A stretch of 64,000 nt of DNA from NCBI GenBank assembly GCA_002633005.1, contig NMRA01000098.1:168384-232383 (forward strand), written 5' to 3'. Shown piece after piece: positions 12,795 through 24,800 of this stretch; the stretch's first letter is position 1; every line of letters begins with the position of its first letter. The DNA comes from Phoronis australis. Its lineage: Eukaryota > Phoronida > Phoronidae. A program made the translations under genes and the position numbers. A model generated the notes under the pieces. That model had not been told where the DNA came from and searched no databases. It worked only from the letters and a program-made list of their open reading frames with translations.

Positions 12795-13335
12795 GCGCAA
12801 AAGCTAAAAAGTGAATGACTGACCACATATTTTCTACACTACACAGCAGTTTTAAAGGCCTGGTATTTATTCCGGGGGGAATTCCAAAGGACATTCTTAT
12901 GAATTCCCGGCTCCCGCTGGCGACTCCCGAAAGAAGAGGAATACGGTCTTCAGGATTGTCGCTCTGAAGGGTGACTTTTTCACGGCCTATCTATTTTTCA
13001 AAAATGTAATTATTTATTGAAAATAAAAGTATATGTGGTATTGTTATATGTTAAAATTTGATTTTAATTTAATACAAGGTACCGATGACCAAAACTGTGC
13101 AAGATTTTTACGGATAGCAAAAATTCAGATTCAGGTTAAGCAAAGTTTAATGCATGAGGGCGTATAAACTAATGAATACACAGAAGTGTCTAGAGTTCAT
13201 GTTCTAGCTCATTTCGGCGCCTGTGAACGTGAGACAATGGTTCAGATACCATAGTTACACTTCTAATTTGTCTCTCTAATATTTTGACACACCTTATAAA
13301 TAAATGTTCTAAAAGAATCGTTAAAAAATAGCAAC

Positions 13336-13593
13336 CAGGGGCGGATCCAGGGCACGGAATAACCAGAATTTCGGCAGATGCGCGCGCCCAGGCTAAATTG
13401 TGGGGACGCAGAGGCCTCGAATGAGGACCTGTTGACTAAGAAAAAAAGGTAAACGGGGTTTGTTCACTGTTCAGGGCCTAGGCGTTGTACCCGCGATGAG
13501 CCCCTGCTTGCGCGCACCCGAACTCCCAAATGGCATCTGGTAGAATTTCAGGGGGAGCCATGGCCCCCTTGGCCCCCCCTAAATCCGCCACTG
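13336..13593. mobile_element. hAT-like MITE, CAGGGGCGGATCCAGG family, copy 2
   Basis: It starts CAGGGGCGGATCCAGG and ends AAATCCGCCACTG, the inverted equivalent. It is about 258 bp with no coding potential, nested inside the hAT-like element at 12195-13771, and related to 3123-3257. Confidence 0.7.
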
Positions 13594-13771
13594 GCAATTC
13601 AAGTATATAGCATGCACGACAAAAGAGGAGGCTCAGCACAGGCAGCCCTACAGTAACACATTACCTAGGTGTGCACATGCACGGTGCTATTTGGGATTGT
13701 ACTTGGGGCAAGTGAATTTGTTGTTCAAGCAAGTAAAAATTTCAACTACTTAATGTTAATGTTGAGCCCTG

Positions 13772-14700
13772 TTAGCTACTTCTAAGATTAATTTTGTGTT
13801 GTCAAGTTTATTAAATCCACCAGTAAAGGTTTTGGATGAATTAAGTACGATATTCTTTAGATTTGTACGGCTGGCTCGTAATGATGAAATTAAACAAACT
13901 ATGACCTGTTTAGGGCAAGAACAAGTGGGACTTCAAATTATTAATATGCATACTTTCAGTAAAGCTTTAAAACTTGCCATGGCCCATAGATATCTTGAAA
14001 GCCCGGCGTCTAAAAGTAGTCAGTTACTATACTGACTCTACTCATTTTTAAAGAATTTTGCTTCACTTTATTAAGTCAAAGTCAACTCTAATTGATAATT
14101 CCTATTGGCGCAACGTATTTGGAAGTATGACATCTTTTTATAAGAAAATAATTGTTGCGAGTAAAGAAGACTTTGAATCAACCTTTAGTGGTTTAATAAT
14201 AACTGGGGGATTGGAGACACAAGTGTTTTTTATAAGTCTTTGTTTGTAAAAGGCTTAAGATTTTCCAGAGATATGTATACCTCTGATGGCGATTTCGCTA
14301 GTTTAGACCATTTGATAAATGGTTTCGATGTAAAACTTTGTAGAATGTAAAGGTGTTGTTTCTGCTCTAAGGTTTCAAAAAAGTCTATTTCAAAGTAAAT
14401 TCAAAAGTGTTAATGTCTATTCTCTTTGCATGCCATCAGCAATTACTCACTCAAAGAAAGATACGTATGAGGGGTTGTAGACATATTTGTCCTATCTTTA
14501 ACAACATTAAGAAACCTTCCAAGTCAGAGTGTAAATGGAAAATACGGTTAAGAGAGTTTAGATTAGAAGACAATACAATAAGATTGCCTTATGAAATTAC
14601 AAAGGATCCCAATGGTTCCAATTTAGAATATCACTTTTTTGGTCAACATCCAAGTTCGGGATTCTAATTTATGTTCCTTTTGAAATAAAGCTCCAGAGAC
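13772..14700 (+). pseudogene. LINE (L1/Tx1-like) ORF2, 3' part of the split copy
   Basis: It resumes directly after the hAT-like insertion with TSKINFVLSSLLNPPV, then reads through a LQIINMHTFSKALKLAMAHR-like block (the connector region after the reverse transcriptase) and a LIDNSYWRNVFGSM block. There are several stops and frameshifts. It ends near 14700 with no tail I can define. Confidence 0.7.
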
Positions 14701-14859
14701 GCTGTCACATCTTTTTTGAGAATGTCGTCTTGTACAAGATTTTTGGAGAATTCAAAAAAATTACTTCAAAACTGTCTCATTCAGCTTCCCATCTGTTTCT
14801 TTAACAAACGTGTTATTCTCGGACGTTCTTACATGTAGTGACCACGGTCTCAGTCTATA

Positions 14860-15390
14860 GCCAGTTAGAGACAGTGTAGCTCCCGAGCTTCATACGCCGG
14901 AAGCCTTTTGGCGAATTATGCCTCACACTGACCAAAACATCAAAGTCACTTTGCTATAAATATCCTTTGCACAAATAGTGACACCTTAGGAGGCCATCCA
15001 TGCACTTAATTCTTTCCAACTTGAAGAAACACTCCTGTTATCAAACTTTTTCTTCGAAAAGTCCATCGTTCAATTCCCAAAATCTGTAACTGGTCATTTT
15101 CGCTATACGCACGCCAGGGGATATGACGTCACACCACCTGCCGCGCGCAGTGTTAAAAATGGCGAGTTGCCGATTTTGGGAACTGAGCGAGGGATTGCTT
15201 GAAGAAAATCTTGATAACGGGAGTATTTCTTCCAGTTGGAAAGAATTACATACACCAACAGCCTCCTAAATATCCCTCTATGTCCAAAGGTATTTTAACA
15301 ACGTGACTTTGATGTTTAAATCAGTGTGAGGTATAATTCTTCTAAAACCTTCCGGCGTATGAAGCTACACCATCTCTAGGCTCTAGCTGT
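14860..15390. mobile_element. Foldback element A (inverted repeat, arms about 230 bp)
   Basis: The left arm (about 14880-15110, CATACGCCGGAAGCCTTTTG...) is the inverted counterpart of 15150-15370 (...CTTCCGGCGTATGAAGCT). The arms are related to those of elements B and C next to it, but the unique centre is missing. Confidence 0.7.
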
Positions 15391-15402
15391 CTAGGAGTCT
15401 CT

Positions 15403-16331
15403 TAGGCAATGACCATCTCCTCTGTTGGCCCGACCAGAGGCGATGCAGCTCCTATAGGCGCTCCATACGCCGGAAGCTTTTCAGCGAATTATGCCTCGCA
15501 CCGACTAAAACATCAAAGTCACGTTGCGCACAGAGGAACACCTTGGGAGGTTGTCGATGTGTTTAATTCCTTCCAACTCAAACAAATACTCCCGTTATCA
15601 AACTTTATCTTCGAGCAGTCCCCATTTCAGTTCCCAAAATCGTGAACTCCCCATTTTCACTCAGCGCACGCCAAGAGATATGACCTCATTCTTTTAACCA
15701 GGCCGAAGATAAGAAGTTGCAGTCCTACGAGCGAACCTTGAAAGCTGAAGTCCCCGCCCTCTGCGTACGTGCTGCCGGAAACCAACTGTGCATTTGCCGT
15801 GTTGTTAACATTAAAATGTCAAATATGTGCACAAAGACTATTAAATGTCATATCAACAGCATATATTTTTATCAAATACAAACAATAATTCATTTAAATA
15901 CAATCAGTTTCAAGTAACGCTTATTAAAGACAGGTAGTGGTGGTATTTTGGAAACGAACATTTGACTGACAAGACCGCAATGGCTCACCTTTGGCCTATT
16001 TAAAGATTGAGGTCATGAAGTCACATCACCTAGCGAGCGTGGTAAAAATTGGAGCATGCGCAGTATAAAAATGGTGAGTTTTGGGAACTGAACGAGTGAC
16101 TGCTCGAACAAAAAGTTCGATAACGGAAGTATGTGTTCGAGTTGGAAGGAATTCAACACATCGACAACCTCCAAAGGTGTCTGTCTATGCGCAAAAGGTA
16201 TTTATAACAACGTGACTTTCATGCTTTAGCCAGTGCGAGGCATAATTCACCAAAAAGCTTCCGGCGTATGGAGCGCCTATAGGAGCTGCATCGCCTCTGG
16301 TTGGGCCAACAGAGGCGATGGTCATTGCCTA
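15403..16331. mobile_element. Long-inverted-repeat element B (MULE-like, non-autonomous)
   Basis: The ends are TAGGCAATGACCAT and ATGGTCATTGCCTA. The inverted arms run about 260-300 bp on each side of a central unique section (15700-16010). The centre matches element C in the opposite orientation. The short frames in the arms are by-products of the repeat and code for nothing I recognise. No exact target duplication is seen for this copy. Confidence 0.8.
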
Positions 16332-16373
16332 GGTCAAGGAGTCTAGGCCTGTTATGAGACACACGGTTTTCCA

Positions 16374-17306
16374 TAGGCAATGACCATCGCCTCTGTTGGC
16401 CCGAACCAGAGGCGATGTAGAGGCTATAGGCGCTCTGTACGCCAGAAGCTTTTCGGCAAATTATGCCTCGCACCGACTAAACCATCAAAGTCACGTTGTT
16501 ATAAATACCTTTTGCGCATAGAGGAACACCTTAGGAGGTTGTCGATGTGTTTAAGTCCTTCCAACTCGAACAAATACTCCCGTTATGAAACTTTTTCTTT
16601 GATCAGTCCCTATTTCAGTTCCCAAAATCGTGAAATCAAAATTTTTGTACTGCGCACGCTTCAACTTTTACCGCGCTCGCTAGGTGATGTGACTTCATAA
16701 CCTCAATAATTTTTAAATAGGCCAAAGGTGAGCCATTGCGGTCTTGTCAGTCAAATGTCCGTTTCCAAAATGCCACCACTTATACTTGTCTTTAATTGGC
16801 GTTACTTGAAACTGTTTGTATTTCAATGAATTATTGTTTGTATTTGATAAAAATAAATGCTGTTGATATGACATTTAATAGTCTTTGTGCACATATTTGA
16901 CATTTTAATGTTTAACAACACGGCAAATGCACGGCTGGTTCCCGGCAGCACGTACGCAAAGGGCGGGAACTTCAGCTTTCAAAGTTCGCCGGTAGGATCG
17001 CAACTTCTGACCTTCGGCCTGGTTAAAAAAAATGAAAATTTTGATTTCACAATTTTGGGAACTGAAATAGGGACTGCTCGAAGAAAAAGTTTCATAACGG
17101 GAGTATTTGTTCGAGTTGGAAGAACTTAAACACATCGACAACCTCCTAAGGTGTTCGTCTATACGCAAAAGGTAGTTATAACAACGTGACTTTGATGGTT
17201 TAGTCGGTGCGAGGCATAATTCGCCGAAAAGCTTCCGGCGTACAGAGCGCCTATAGCCTCTACATCGCCTCTGGTTCGGGCCAACAGAGGCGATGGTCAT
17301 TGCCTA
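16374..17306. mobile_element. Long-inverted-repeat element C with 9-bp target duplication
   Basis: It begins TAGGCAATGACCATCGCC, ends with its inverse, and is 933 bp long. GGTTTTCCA occurs exactly at 16365-16373 and 17307-17315, a perfect 9-bp direct repeat. Long inverted ends with 9-bp duplications are typical of Mutator-like (MULE) elements. The interior is an inverted copy of element B's. Confidence 0.85.
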
Positions 17307-17315
17307 GGTTTTCCA

Positions 17316-18500
17316 TTGAACATTTTGCTGTTACTATATAGCCAATACTACATTCACAATGAATGATTGTTAATTTAATGCTCAAACCAGGGACCCACAT
17401 ACAGCAACTACTACTAAATCTTCCAGAAGGTCGGATCCATCAACACCTAATCACTGCGTGCAGTCGTCAATGGAAGCCAATTCAGAAACTTACGACCAGG
17501 AGAAGGGTGACCCAACTTTGTTCGGTCAGGTTTTCTGCGATGTAATTTCATAAATGCGTTCTATGCTTTCACCTTTCTGAAAACGTCAAAGGATGTGCGT
17601 TCAACGCCACATCAGCTGGGCAACCTTTGTATCCAGTGTGACCCATTTACTCTGCTAATCTCGTAGAAAATAAACTGGACTTTGTCCCCGTCCCGCTTCT
17701 CTTCTTCTGCTACATAGTTCTTTAACTCCGGAGGTTGAATATTGGTATACTTCCGTTTGACATAGATTCTGATTTTTGTGGAGTTCCCCGAGTGGAGGGT
17801 TAATTTGTTGAGGAAGTCGTTGACAGGTAAACAAAAGGTATCTTTAACAATGTTTTTGGTGCTTTATTGTTCCGTGGTATCAGTCGTTGCAAACTGGGTG
17901 TTTTTGTACTTGCAACTTGAACGCGCATCCATGAGCCATAGCCTCATTTCTATTAGTATTACACTAGGTCACAAGCCCCGGCAATTACATCGCCGTGTAC
18001 ATGCACTGCAGACTACAGGCTTCAGGCGTGTACAGGCTCTGGCTATAGCATATCCCCATAAAAAATTACCAACATTCCAACTCACATCATTTTATGGCAA
18101 TGTACTGTTGTATTAATAGGCTGCAGCTACTGCTACAGTCAAACAGGTTCGGCCTATTGAACACGGTGTAGAGTAAAGTCTAGAGTGCACGTCTGCACGG
18201 TACAGCCGCAAACTCCAGAAGCCCCAGACGATCTTATCACATGGTCGTGAGAGGTGACTGGTCACGTGATGACAGGGTGACCTCTGCTGGGCACTTCTGG
18301 CGTCAGATGTCGCACCAGGCCAAGACCAACATGGTAACGAAAAGGACATCACAACATAGAGACGCCACAGCTGAGACTGACGTCAACATTTACAACAGTA
18401 CTTAACTGTAAAGGGTTTTGGGATACCTTCAAAGTAGCCTTCGTACAAAGCTGTATACTAAATATACAGCTTTGTACCGATGTGGGTAAAAAAGTGGTAA
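17316..18500. other. Stretch with no recognisable gene
   Basis: I see only short frames without family resemblance. At 17352-17372 a piece of the CAATGAATGATTGTTAA repeat seen near 6105 recurs. Confidence 0.4.
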
Positions 18501-18509
18501 GATAAAATC

Positions 18510-18920
18510 TGACACAAAATTAGTGTCATTAAAAGCTACAGTCTTCCTTGAGTAAATTAAATCATTTAACGGTGTTGGAAAAAATGGCGTTCTACCATTA
18601 TTCTGCTGCTAAAGTTGTGGAGCGATCTTTAGCGACGGCTTTCAGTGCCATGTAATATTGCGTCACCAATATTGGCTAGTTTCTTTTTTCGCCGATTATT
18701 CAATCAACTGTTGATTTTTCATGAGGTTGCGTACATGTCACAACAAATTATCGAAACTGGTTTCACTTCATTATAAGTTCTTAGAATTTTGATGCCGAAA
18801 AACCAAATTCTAGAAGAAATTTTGCTGCTGTCAAGCTATCTCCTGAGAAATGTCGCAAAAATTTAGGAAATGGCGCGTGCACGTGACACAAGCGTACTGT
18901 TTTCAAAACGACGACATACT
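18510..18920. repeat. Left flank resembling 20820-21220
   Basis: TGTCATTAAAAGCTACAGTC then TTCCTTGAGTAAATTAAAT resembles TGTCATTAAAAACCACATCC then TTCCTTGAGTTATCTAAAT at 20828. Weaker parallels follow. The pair brackets the BEL/Pao debris, so these could be old LTRs or a segmental duplication. Confidence 0.4.
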
Positions 18921-18957
18921 TTTCATTGTTAGAAAAGGCGGAGAGTTACGCAGGAAA

Positions 18958-19005
18958 ATGACATTTATTGCATTGTTTTTCACTTTAACGGCTGTAACGG
19001 GCAAG
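18958..19005 (+). CDS. Possible orphan signal-peptide exon
   Basis: ATG opens a 16-codon frame, MTFIALFFTLTAVTGK, that looks like a secretory signal peptide and ends exactly at a consensus donor (AAG then GTGAGT). I found no downstream exon that joins it convincingly. It may be the first exon of an unrecognised secreted protein, or chance. Confidence 0.25.
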
Positions 19006-19329
19006 GTGAGTGTCGGTTGATTTCCAGATTTTGCATGCACCCCGTCCGATCTTTAGCTTTACATGTTGATACAACTTTCACGGCAGGGTGACACATAGTG
19101 GAAACCTAGTTGTATTTTGATGACAGTCTTCATACAGCTAGCTGGTTGGCTTCCTTCAAAGCAGCTGTTCATGTAAGAAATGATCTCGACCCGTCGAAAA
19201 ACTTAGGTATCTACAAGGAGAAACGCAGCGTGCACTGTCCTGGAAGGAGCTATCAAACGCTAACTACAAAACGGCCAACTCACTGCTCAAAGTCAGATTT
19301 AGTAAAACCTCGAAAGTTATAAAACTACA

Positions 19330-20520
19330 CTATGAAAAACTGATGGACATATATACTAAGGTTTATGATGGATACTCTGGAGAAACATCTGAGAGGCTTT
19401 GAAGCTCAAGGTGAGTCCTTTGAACATGGAACTATAAAAAAGTCGCTTGCAGCAGGTCAAAAATCTTATCAACTGTCATTATGAGTCACCTAGAAGAGAA
19501 AAAGGTCTAGAGATTCAGTAGACCATTGAACTACAGTACATGAAAGAAAAAAGAGATTAGACGTTTGTTGTTTTATTTGCTTCAGCAAAAACCACAAAGC
19601 CAAGGAATGAACAGCTAGCAAACGGTTCTGCTACTACAGAAAGAATGGTCATCACAGCAGTGTATATCCAACAAGTAGCAGCGATAGTGGAAGCTACCAT
19701 AAATCATCACCTTGAAACATATGAAGATAATGAGTTTTCCATTCAAAACTGATAGCTATGTTGACAATCTGGTACCAACAACAGTGACATCGCTATAAAA
19801 TTATATGGAGAAACTAAATTGAATTTACAGCAAGCAGCAATGAATCTACAAGAATGGATCTCTAATGATGAGAGAACTTCTTATCGAGTGTACCTGATGA
19901 AAACAGAGCTAAAGATGACAGAATGAAAGTTCTTGGTATCTATGGAACGGGAAAAATGAATCAGATACACTCTCTGTCTGTCCTACAGGAAACACTGAAG
20001 CTCCAGTGAAAAGCAAAAGGGAAGTCCTGCAGCAAATCAGCACTATCTACGACCCTTTAGGCTGTATCGCACCTCAACATATCCTATCACTCAACCCCAA
20101 AGCAGGATTGCCAGCTCAGATGATGATGCTGATAATCCTGACTATTTGGAATTGGTCGCTAGCGAGTACAAACTCCTGGAAATGTGGAAATGTGGCCGTC
20201 TGCTTAACCAGTTTTTGCAAAGTTGTAAAAACAATTATCTACTTAGTTTTCATGAAAGTACACAAACTAGCTTAAAGGTGCCAAGAGTGTAGGCTAAGGA
20301 AACTCCATCTCTTGGTGATGATGTTCTCATGAAAAAAAGTGGACAACACCATGGAACACAGAAAACAGAGCATATCAGAGAATTGTTAAAAAGAAGTGCT
20401 GATGAACTGAATGGATGGTGTCAAAGTAGTATTGCCATCTCAAAAAAATCTTAAGTGCCCACTGTCATTGCTATACCCTCTGGAATGCAATATTCGTGAA
20501 TAGGATAATTCTGCAGTACC
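19330..20520 (+). pseudogene. BEL/Pao retrotransposon pol debris
   Basis: Pieces in order: an NLQEWISNDER-like block (about 19835-19875), a K-V-L-G-I block near 19925, KREVLQQISTIYDPLGCIAP (about 20015-20074), and at the end a VKVVLPSQKNLKCPLSLLYP block (about 20417-20476). The YDPLG block and the final LYPLE-type block are hallmarks of BEL/Pao reverse transcriptase/RNase H and integrase ends. Most of the protease, RNase H and integrase core is deleted and the frame is broken many times. Confidence 0.75.
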
Positions 20521-20819
20521 TCGCAAGTCTGATCAACCAGATAGACCCTGTGTTAATGGACTTCAATAATGGCATTAGTAGTCAAAAGACTGTTAGGAAA
20601 TCTGCGAAGAAAGCTGTTGAGAAAATTTAGTAAATTGCTTAATAAATAGCTCTTATCAAAGATTGCTGAATGTTGTGTTAAGACTTGAACATAATTATAA
20701 TTATTATTGTTTCTTTGCTCCCTGCTCTAATTTATATTGCAAACTTACAGCATGAATCAGAACAATTGCATATTTTTTTGAAACCTATTTCATGCAACAC
20801 GCATCGCGAATTCACCACA

Positions 20820-21220
20820 GAAGTTGATGTCATTAAAAACCACATCCTTCCTTGAGTTATCTAAATTGGTTAGCGACGCGGAAATAATTCCGTTACTCTG
20901 TATTTAAATTTGTAGTCAGAGTGATCATCATATGGGTCAACTTAGAGCGCCATGAAATAGAGCTATGTCTGTTGACCTATTTCTGTTTTCTTCAATCCAG
21001 TGCTCTTTTCCTGCAAGTTTGCACACAGTTCATAGCAAATAAAAAGCAAATGTTTTGACATTGATAGGAGTATTATGGTCATCACTTGCGACCAAAACTA
21101 TTCTGAACAAAATTTGTTTCTGCAAAGTTATCACCATTTCCCAAAAGATGTCGCATTATGAAACCAAAATAAGCAGATGGCACTCATGTTTCATGAGCAT
21201 ACTGGTTTGAAATCAATGTC
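20820..21220. repeat. Right flank resembling 18510-18920
   Basis: See the left flank. The best-conserved part is about 60 bases beginning at 20828. It lies between the BEL/Pao debris and the first exon of the phosphatase gene. Confidence 0.4.
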
Positions 21221-21753
21221 TGAGTGGCCTCTGACCAGTTTAGAATGTCCATGAAAATACCACATTTTCATTGTTCTGAGAGGCATGTAATATTTGGGTA
21301 GACTTTAAAGTTTTTCCTTATCTCTGTCGGGATATTTTAATTATTTTGGATCACCAATCCACAGAAGTGTGTGTTCTTTGATTAAAATGGGGTCTGTTTC
21401 ATGACAGTGACTTTAGATTCAAGATACGAATTTGGTGTTACGTTCCACATACAGTAATTATTTCTGAAAAATAACTCACTTTACCAAAAGAATGAAATAT
21501 CTGAAATAGACACATAATTGTTAGTTATTGAGAAATATTCTACAAATTTCCAGTCTGAAATGTTCTAATAATTGCATGACTAATTCTTTATTTGGAAATT
21601 GTGTCTTTAGTCATAAGTTACTTTTCATGAAACGGACCCCTGATCTGTTCTTCCTATTTCAGGAAAATTTAACGTGGAGTTCTGGGAAGCATGTGATCTT
21701 TGCATGGACTGATCGTTTTTTCATCACATCTGTGTGTAAAACAGTAACCAGTT

Positions 21754-21868
21754 ATGAGGTTTAACAACAAAGAATTGGCAAACATAGCTTTGTATGGAAC
21801 AGGATTTGACAAGGAGGGAGTACTGCTTATTAAAGAAAAGCAAGAAGGCTTGTTCAAGAGAGGGGAGG
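21754..21868 (+). CDS. INPP4: INPP4 exon 1 (start codon, PLEKHJ1-like N-terminus)
   Basis: Encodes residues 1-38 plus one base. [12 protein letters not shown] at the start parallels vertebrate PLEKHJ1, which begins M-R-Y-N-E-K-E-L, and this decides the start. Donor GTGAGA follows GAGG. A TAA lies in frame shortly upstream, supporting the ATG. Confidence 0.85.
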
Positions 21869-24800
21869 GTGAGAATACATTCACTTAGAATAGCTTGAAG
21901 AATTAGATTACTGTATTCGCACTAATAAGTGCACAGGGCGCTTTGAAAAATTGGCTTCAGGAAGGGGGGCGCTTATAGCCCAAAGTGGTTGAAACTCGGT
22001 CTCCAAAACAGGTGAAATCGTAAGCTAGAATTCACCAAATTTACGTTCTGTGACGCATCTGTAATGTATGATAGAGTTTCTACAAAATTGCAGTGCATTG
22101 CTATCGAACTTTGTTGTTAAATTACGAGCATTTTTCAGAAAATCCCAGTGTGAAAACTCACCGACTGATGCGTCGCTGCCTCGCAGTTGATGATAGGTCA
22201 ACTTGAATTCTTGAGTAATGATATAGTTTCTACTCAACAAATTACCTTAAGTCCTCCTTAAGTTTTCAAAATAGTGTCCTTAAGATTTCTAGGTTCCTTT
22301 GGAGCCGGTATTATTTGCATATTAAGTCCAAATCTGCATTGTACCCCGCAACACGAGAAAAATCTGTGGACGAACACACAATCATGTTGTTGTCACATGA
22401 CGTTTGTTTTGAAGTTCGTCTGCGTATTGCGTGAGTGAGCGAGTGCGTGAGTATCATCAGACTTAATTTGCCAGAGTAAACGCGATGTAACGATCTAGGT
22501 GATTGTGCAACTAGAGAAATTAACACATTCAGTAAAGCAGAACATGTTTTATTTAGCACTTGTTGATCTCATCTGCTAAAATATGTTCAAAAATTGTCTC
22601 GGTAAGGCCAATATTGCATCGCCAGGTGACTGGATGCGTGACAGTCTAACAGTTATTTTTCGGGAGATGGGGGGTGTGAGGGTGCGGAAGTTCTCACTAT
22701 CAGTGGGTCATTTTGACTTTAAAAACACCAATTACAATTTATTGAATAATGCCTCCTAAAAATACCGCAAATTGAAAAACTTTCTGAAATGAGTGCCAGT
22801 ATTTATTTCATGCCGATGCTATGCTACCCGTTTCATGAATAGATAGTTCCCGAAGACTAAGCTTCGATGACAATTACTTGTATGTTGCGCGCGCTTCCTG
22901 GCCACGTGCTTTTAACAAAGGTCAAGTTTATATTAGTCTTCGATTTGCGGTTTTCACGTATACAAAGAAATTTGGATTCCAGTTGATGGAGAAGATCTGT
23001 ATGTGAAAGATACAATACAATCTCTTTGACAACTACGCTGCGTCTGTTCTGAAAGACCAGACCATAATAGGATACGTTCCTTGCAAGATCAGCAAAACTT
23101 ATGTGTTCTTCTTGAGACACGGCGGAAGTTGGAAGTGTATAGTCACGGCTAAATACCGACATAGCGGAGAGGCTTGTGGTCTACAAATTTCGCGCACAAT
23201 GATTTTTTCAGGACTGTCGGATCTTATTGATAAATTGAAGACGTTAACTGTAGAATTTTAGAACTGTAGGTAAGGCATTTTTCACATGTACACAGCGTTG
23301 ATGGACTGGGCGCTTATTTTAGCAAAGTCTGAATACATGTGGGTGGCGCTTATAGGGGCATGGGCGCTTATTAGGGCAAATACGGTAGTATTCTATTTAA
23401 CGCATACATGCGAGTTTTCCTGATAACTAACACCTGTCAAATACAAAATGATTATCGCTCTCATTTCTATATTGCTTACCATTATCAAGGAGAAGTGAAT
23501 ATTATAGGGGATTGTTTGATATCTTTAATCAAATGTATTGAAAAGTTAAAATACCAAGAGCATATTCCTAGCATACGCATTGCGTACCTGTGATGATTTC
23601 ATGCAAAAAGGTCAATGGGTACATTTAATTAAAAAACATTGAATTAGTAGCAAAAGACCAATATAGCATAAATAGTTGCAAAAGTTTAAATCATTCTGAG
23701 TCGATATCTTAGTCACAACAAACAATTTAATACTCAAAATTCAGAGTGTACATCCATCACACTAACTCAACTTATATCGAGCTCTCTGAAAAAAATTCTT
23801 AGAAGATATCATCAAAAAAATCAGTGTGTTGTACTTTGCAAACATTGCACTAAATCATGATATAAAACAAAAAATTGTAACTTAATGCAACTCACAGAAA
23901 ATTAACGTTAAATTTTTTTAAATTTAAATTCTCTGCGTACGTTCGTCACACCCTTTTAAATGTAATTCTCTCAGTCAGATTAAAAGATAGGCAGAAATGA
24001 TACGTGCTTTGAAAGCTATCAATAAGACCTGTCGATGTATAAATTATTTTCCTATGATGAACACTTTTTTCACAATTAATCAAAATGTTCTCTGTACATT
24101 CGTCACTATGGAATTGCACTTTTTGAAAAGGGAGTTGGTGGTGCGATATTTGTAGTTGCTCACCCTTTCCAGGAAATCCATCTGACAAGCTTTTCAAATA
24201 AAAAAAACGAACACGAAACCTCGACAGAAATTAAGGCAGGTAGACGATTTTTCTTAAGTTTTTTTTTGGTCGGTGAACATAGGTCTCAAAATCAGAGATG
24301 ACTACCAACTTTGCTTTGTGTTTTAGTGAAGTTTCAGAATGGAACACAAAATGATAGATAAGCGAAATGTTATTTGTTAAAGTTTTTCAACCAAGAAAGA
24401 AAATTTCACTCCTCTATTTAAAAACTTAGTGTTGTACTCAGGTGCAGATCAATAAACGGTCTTGTACAGTAGAAGATGAAAGTAATCGGATAAAATACTG
24501 CTTTCCTGTCATGACGGCTATTTCTGTATACAGCAAAAATTTCTGGTAATATTTATTAGGACAACAAAATTCTGATAACAGAATGGCTTAGCCACCTTCA
24601 AACTTACGTGTCATTTGCCCTACATTCTCAATCAGGAGGGAAGACTACTCTTAAGATGATTTCGTTTTCAGCCCAGTCGTCTTGATGAAGAATTCCGGGT
24701 CATACATTTGATTTGTACTGTTCTATACTTTAAGACTTTGTAAATGAAAAAAGTACCAAATTGCCTAGAAAGTTCTTGCTGACTCGAAAAGCTTTAAATT

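Larger units (their letters stand above)
12195..13771 (+). mobile_element. hAT-like element inserted into the LINE
   Basis: Ends are CAGGGCTCAAC and GTTGAGCCCTG, a perfect 11-bp inverted pair of hAT type. Removing the insert restores the LINE reading (VIKTLA then TSKINFVLSSL). GTTAGC flanks both sides, overlapping the end base, consistent with a short target duplication that has partly diverged. Inside is a BED-type zinc finger fragment at 12627-12794 and a nested MITE at 13336-13593. Confidence 0.8.

Noticed and set aside
16905-17300. 131-codon minus-strand frame
   Set aside because: It lies within the inverted arm and centre of element C, and its counterpart in the other arm has the same reading; no protein family resemblance.
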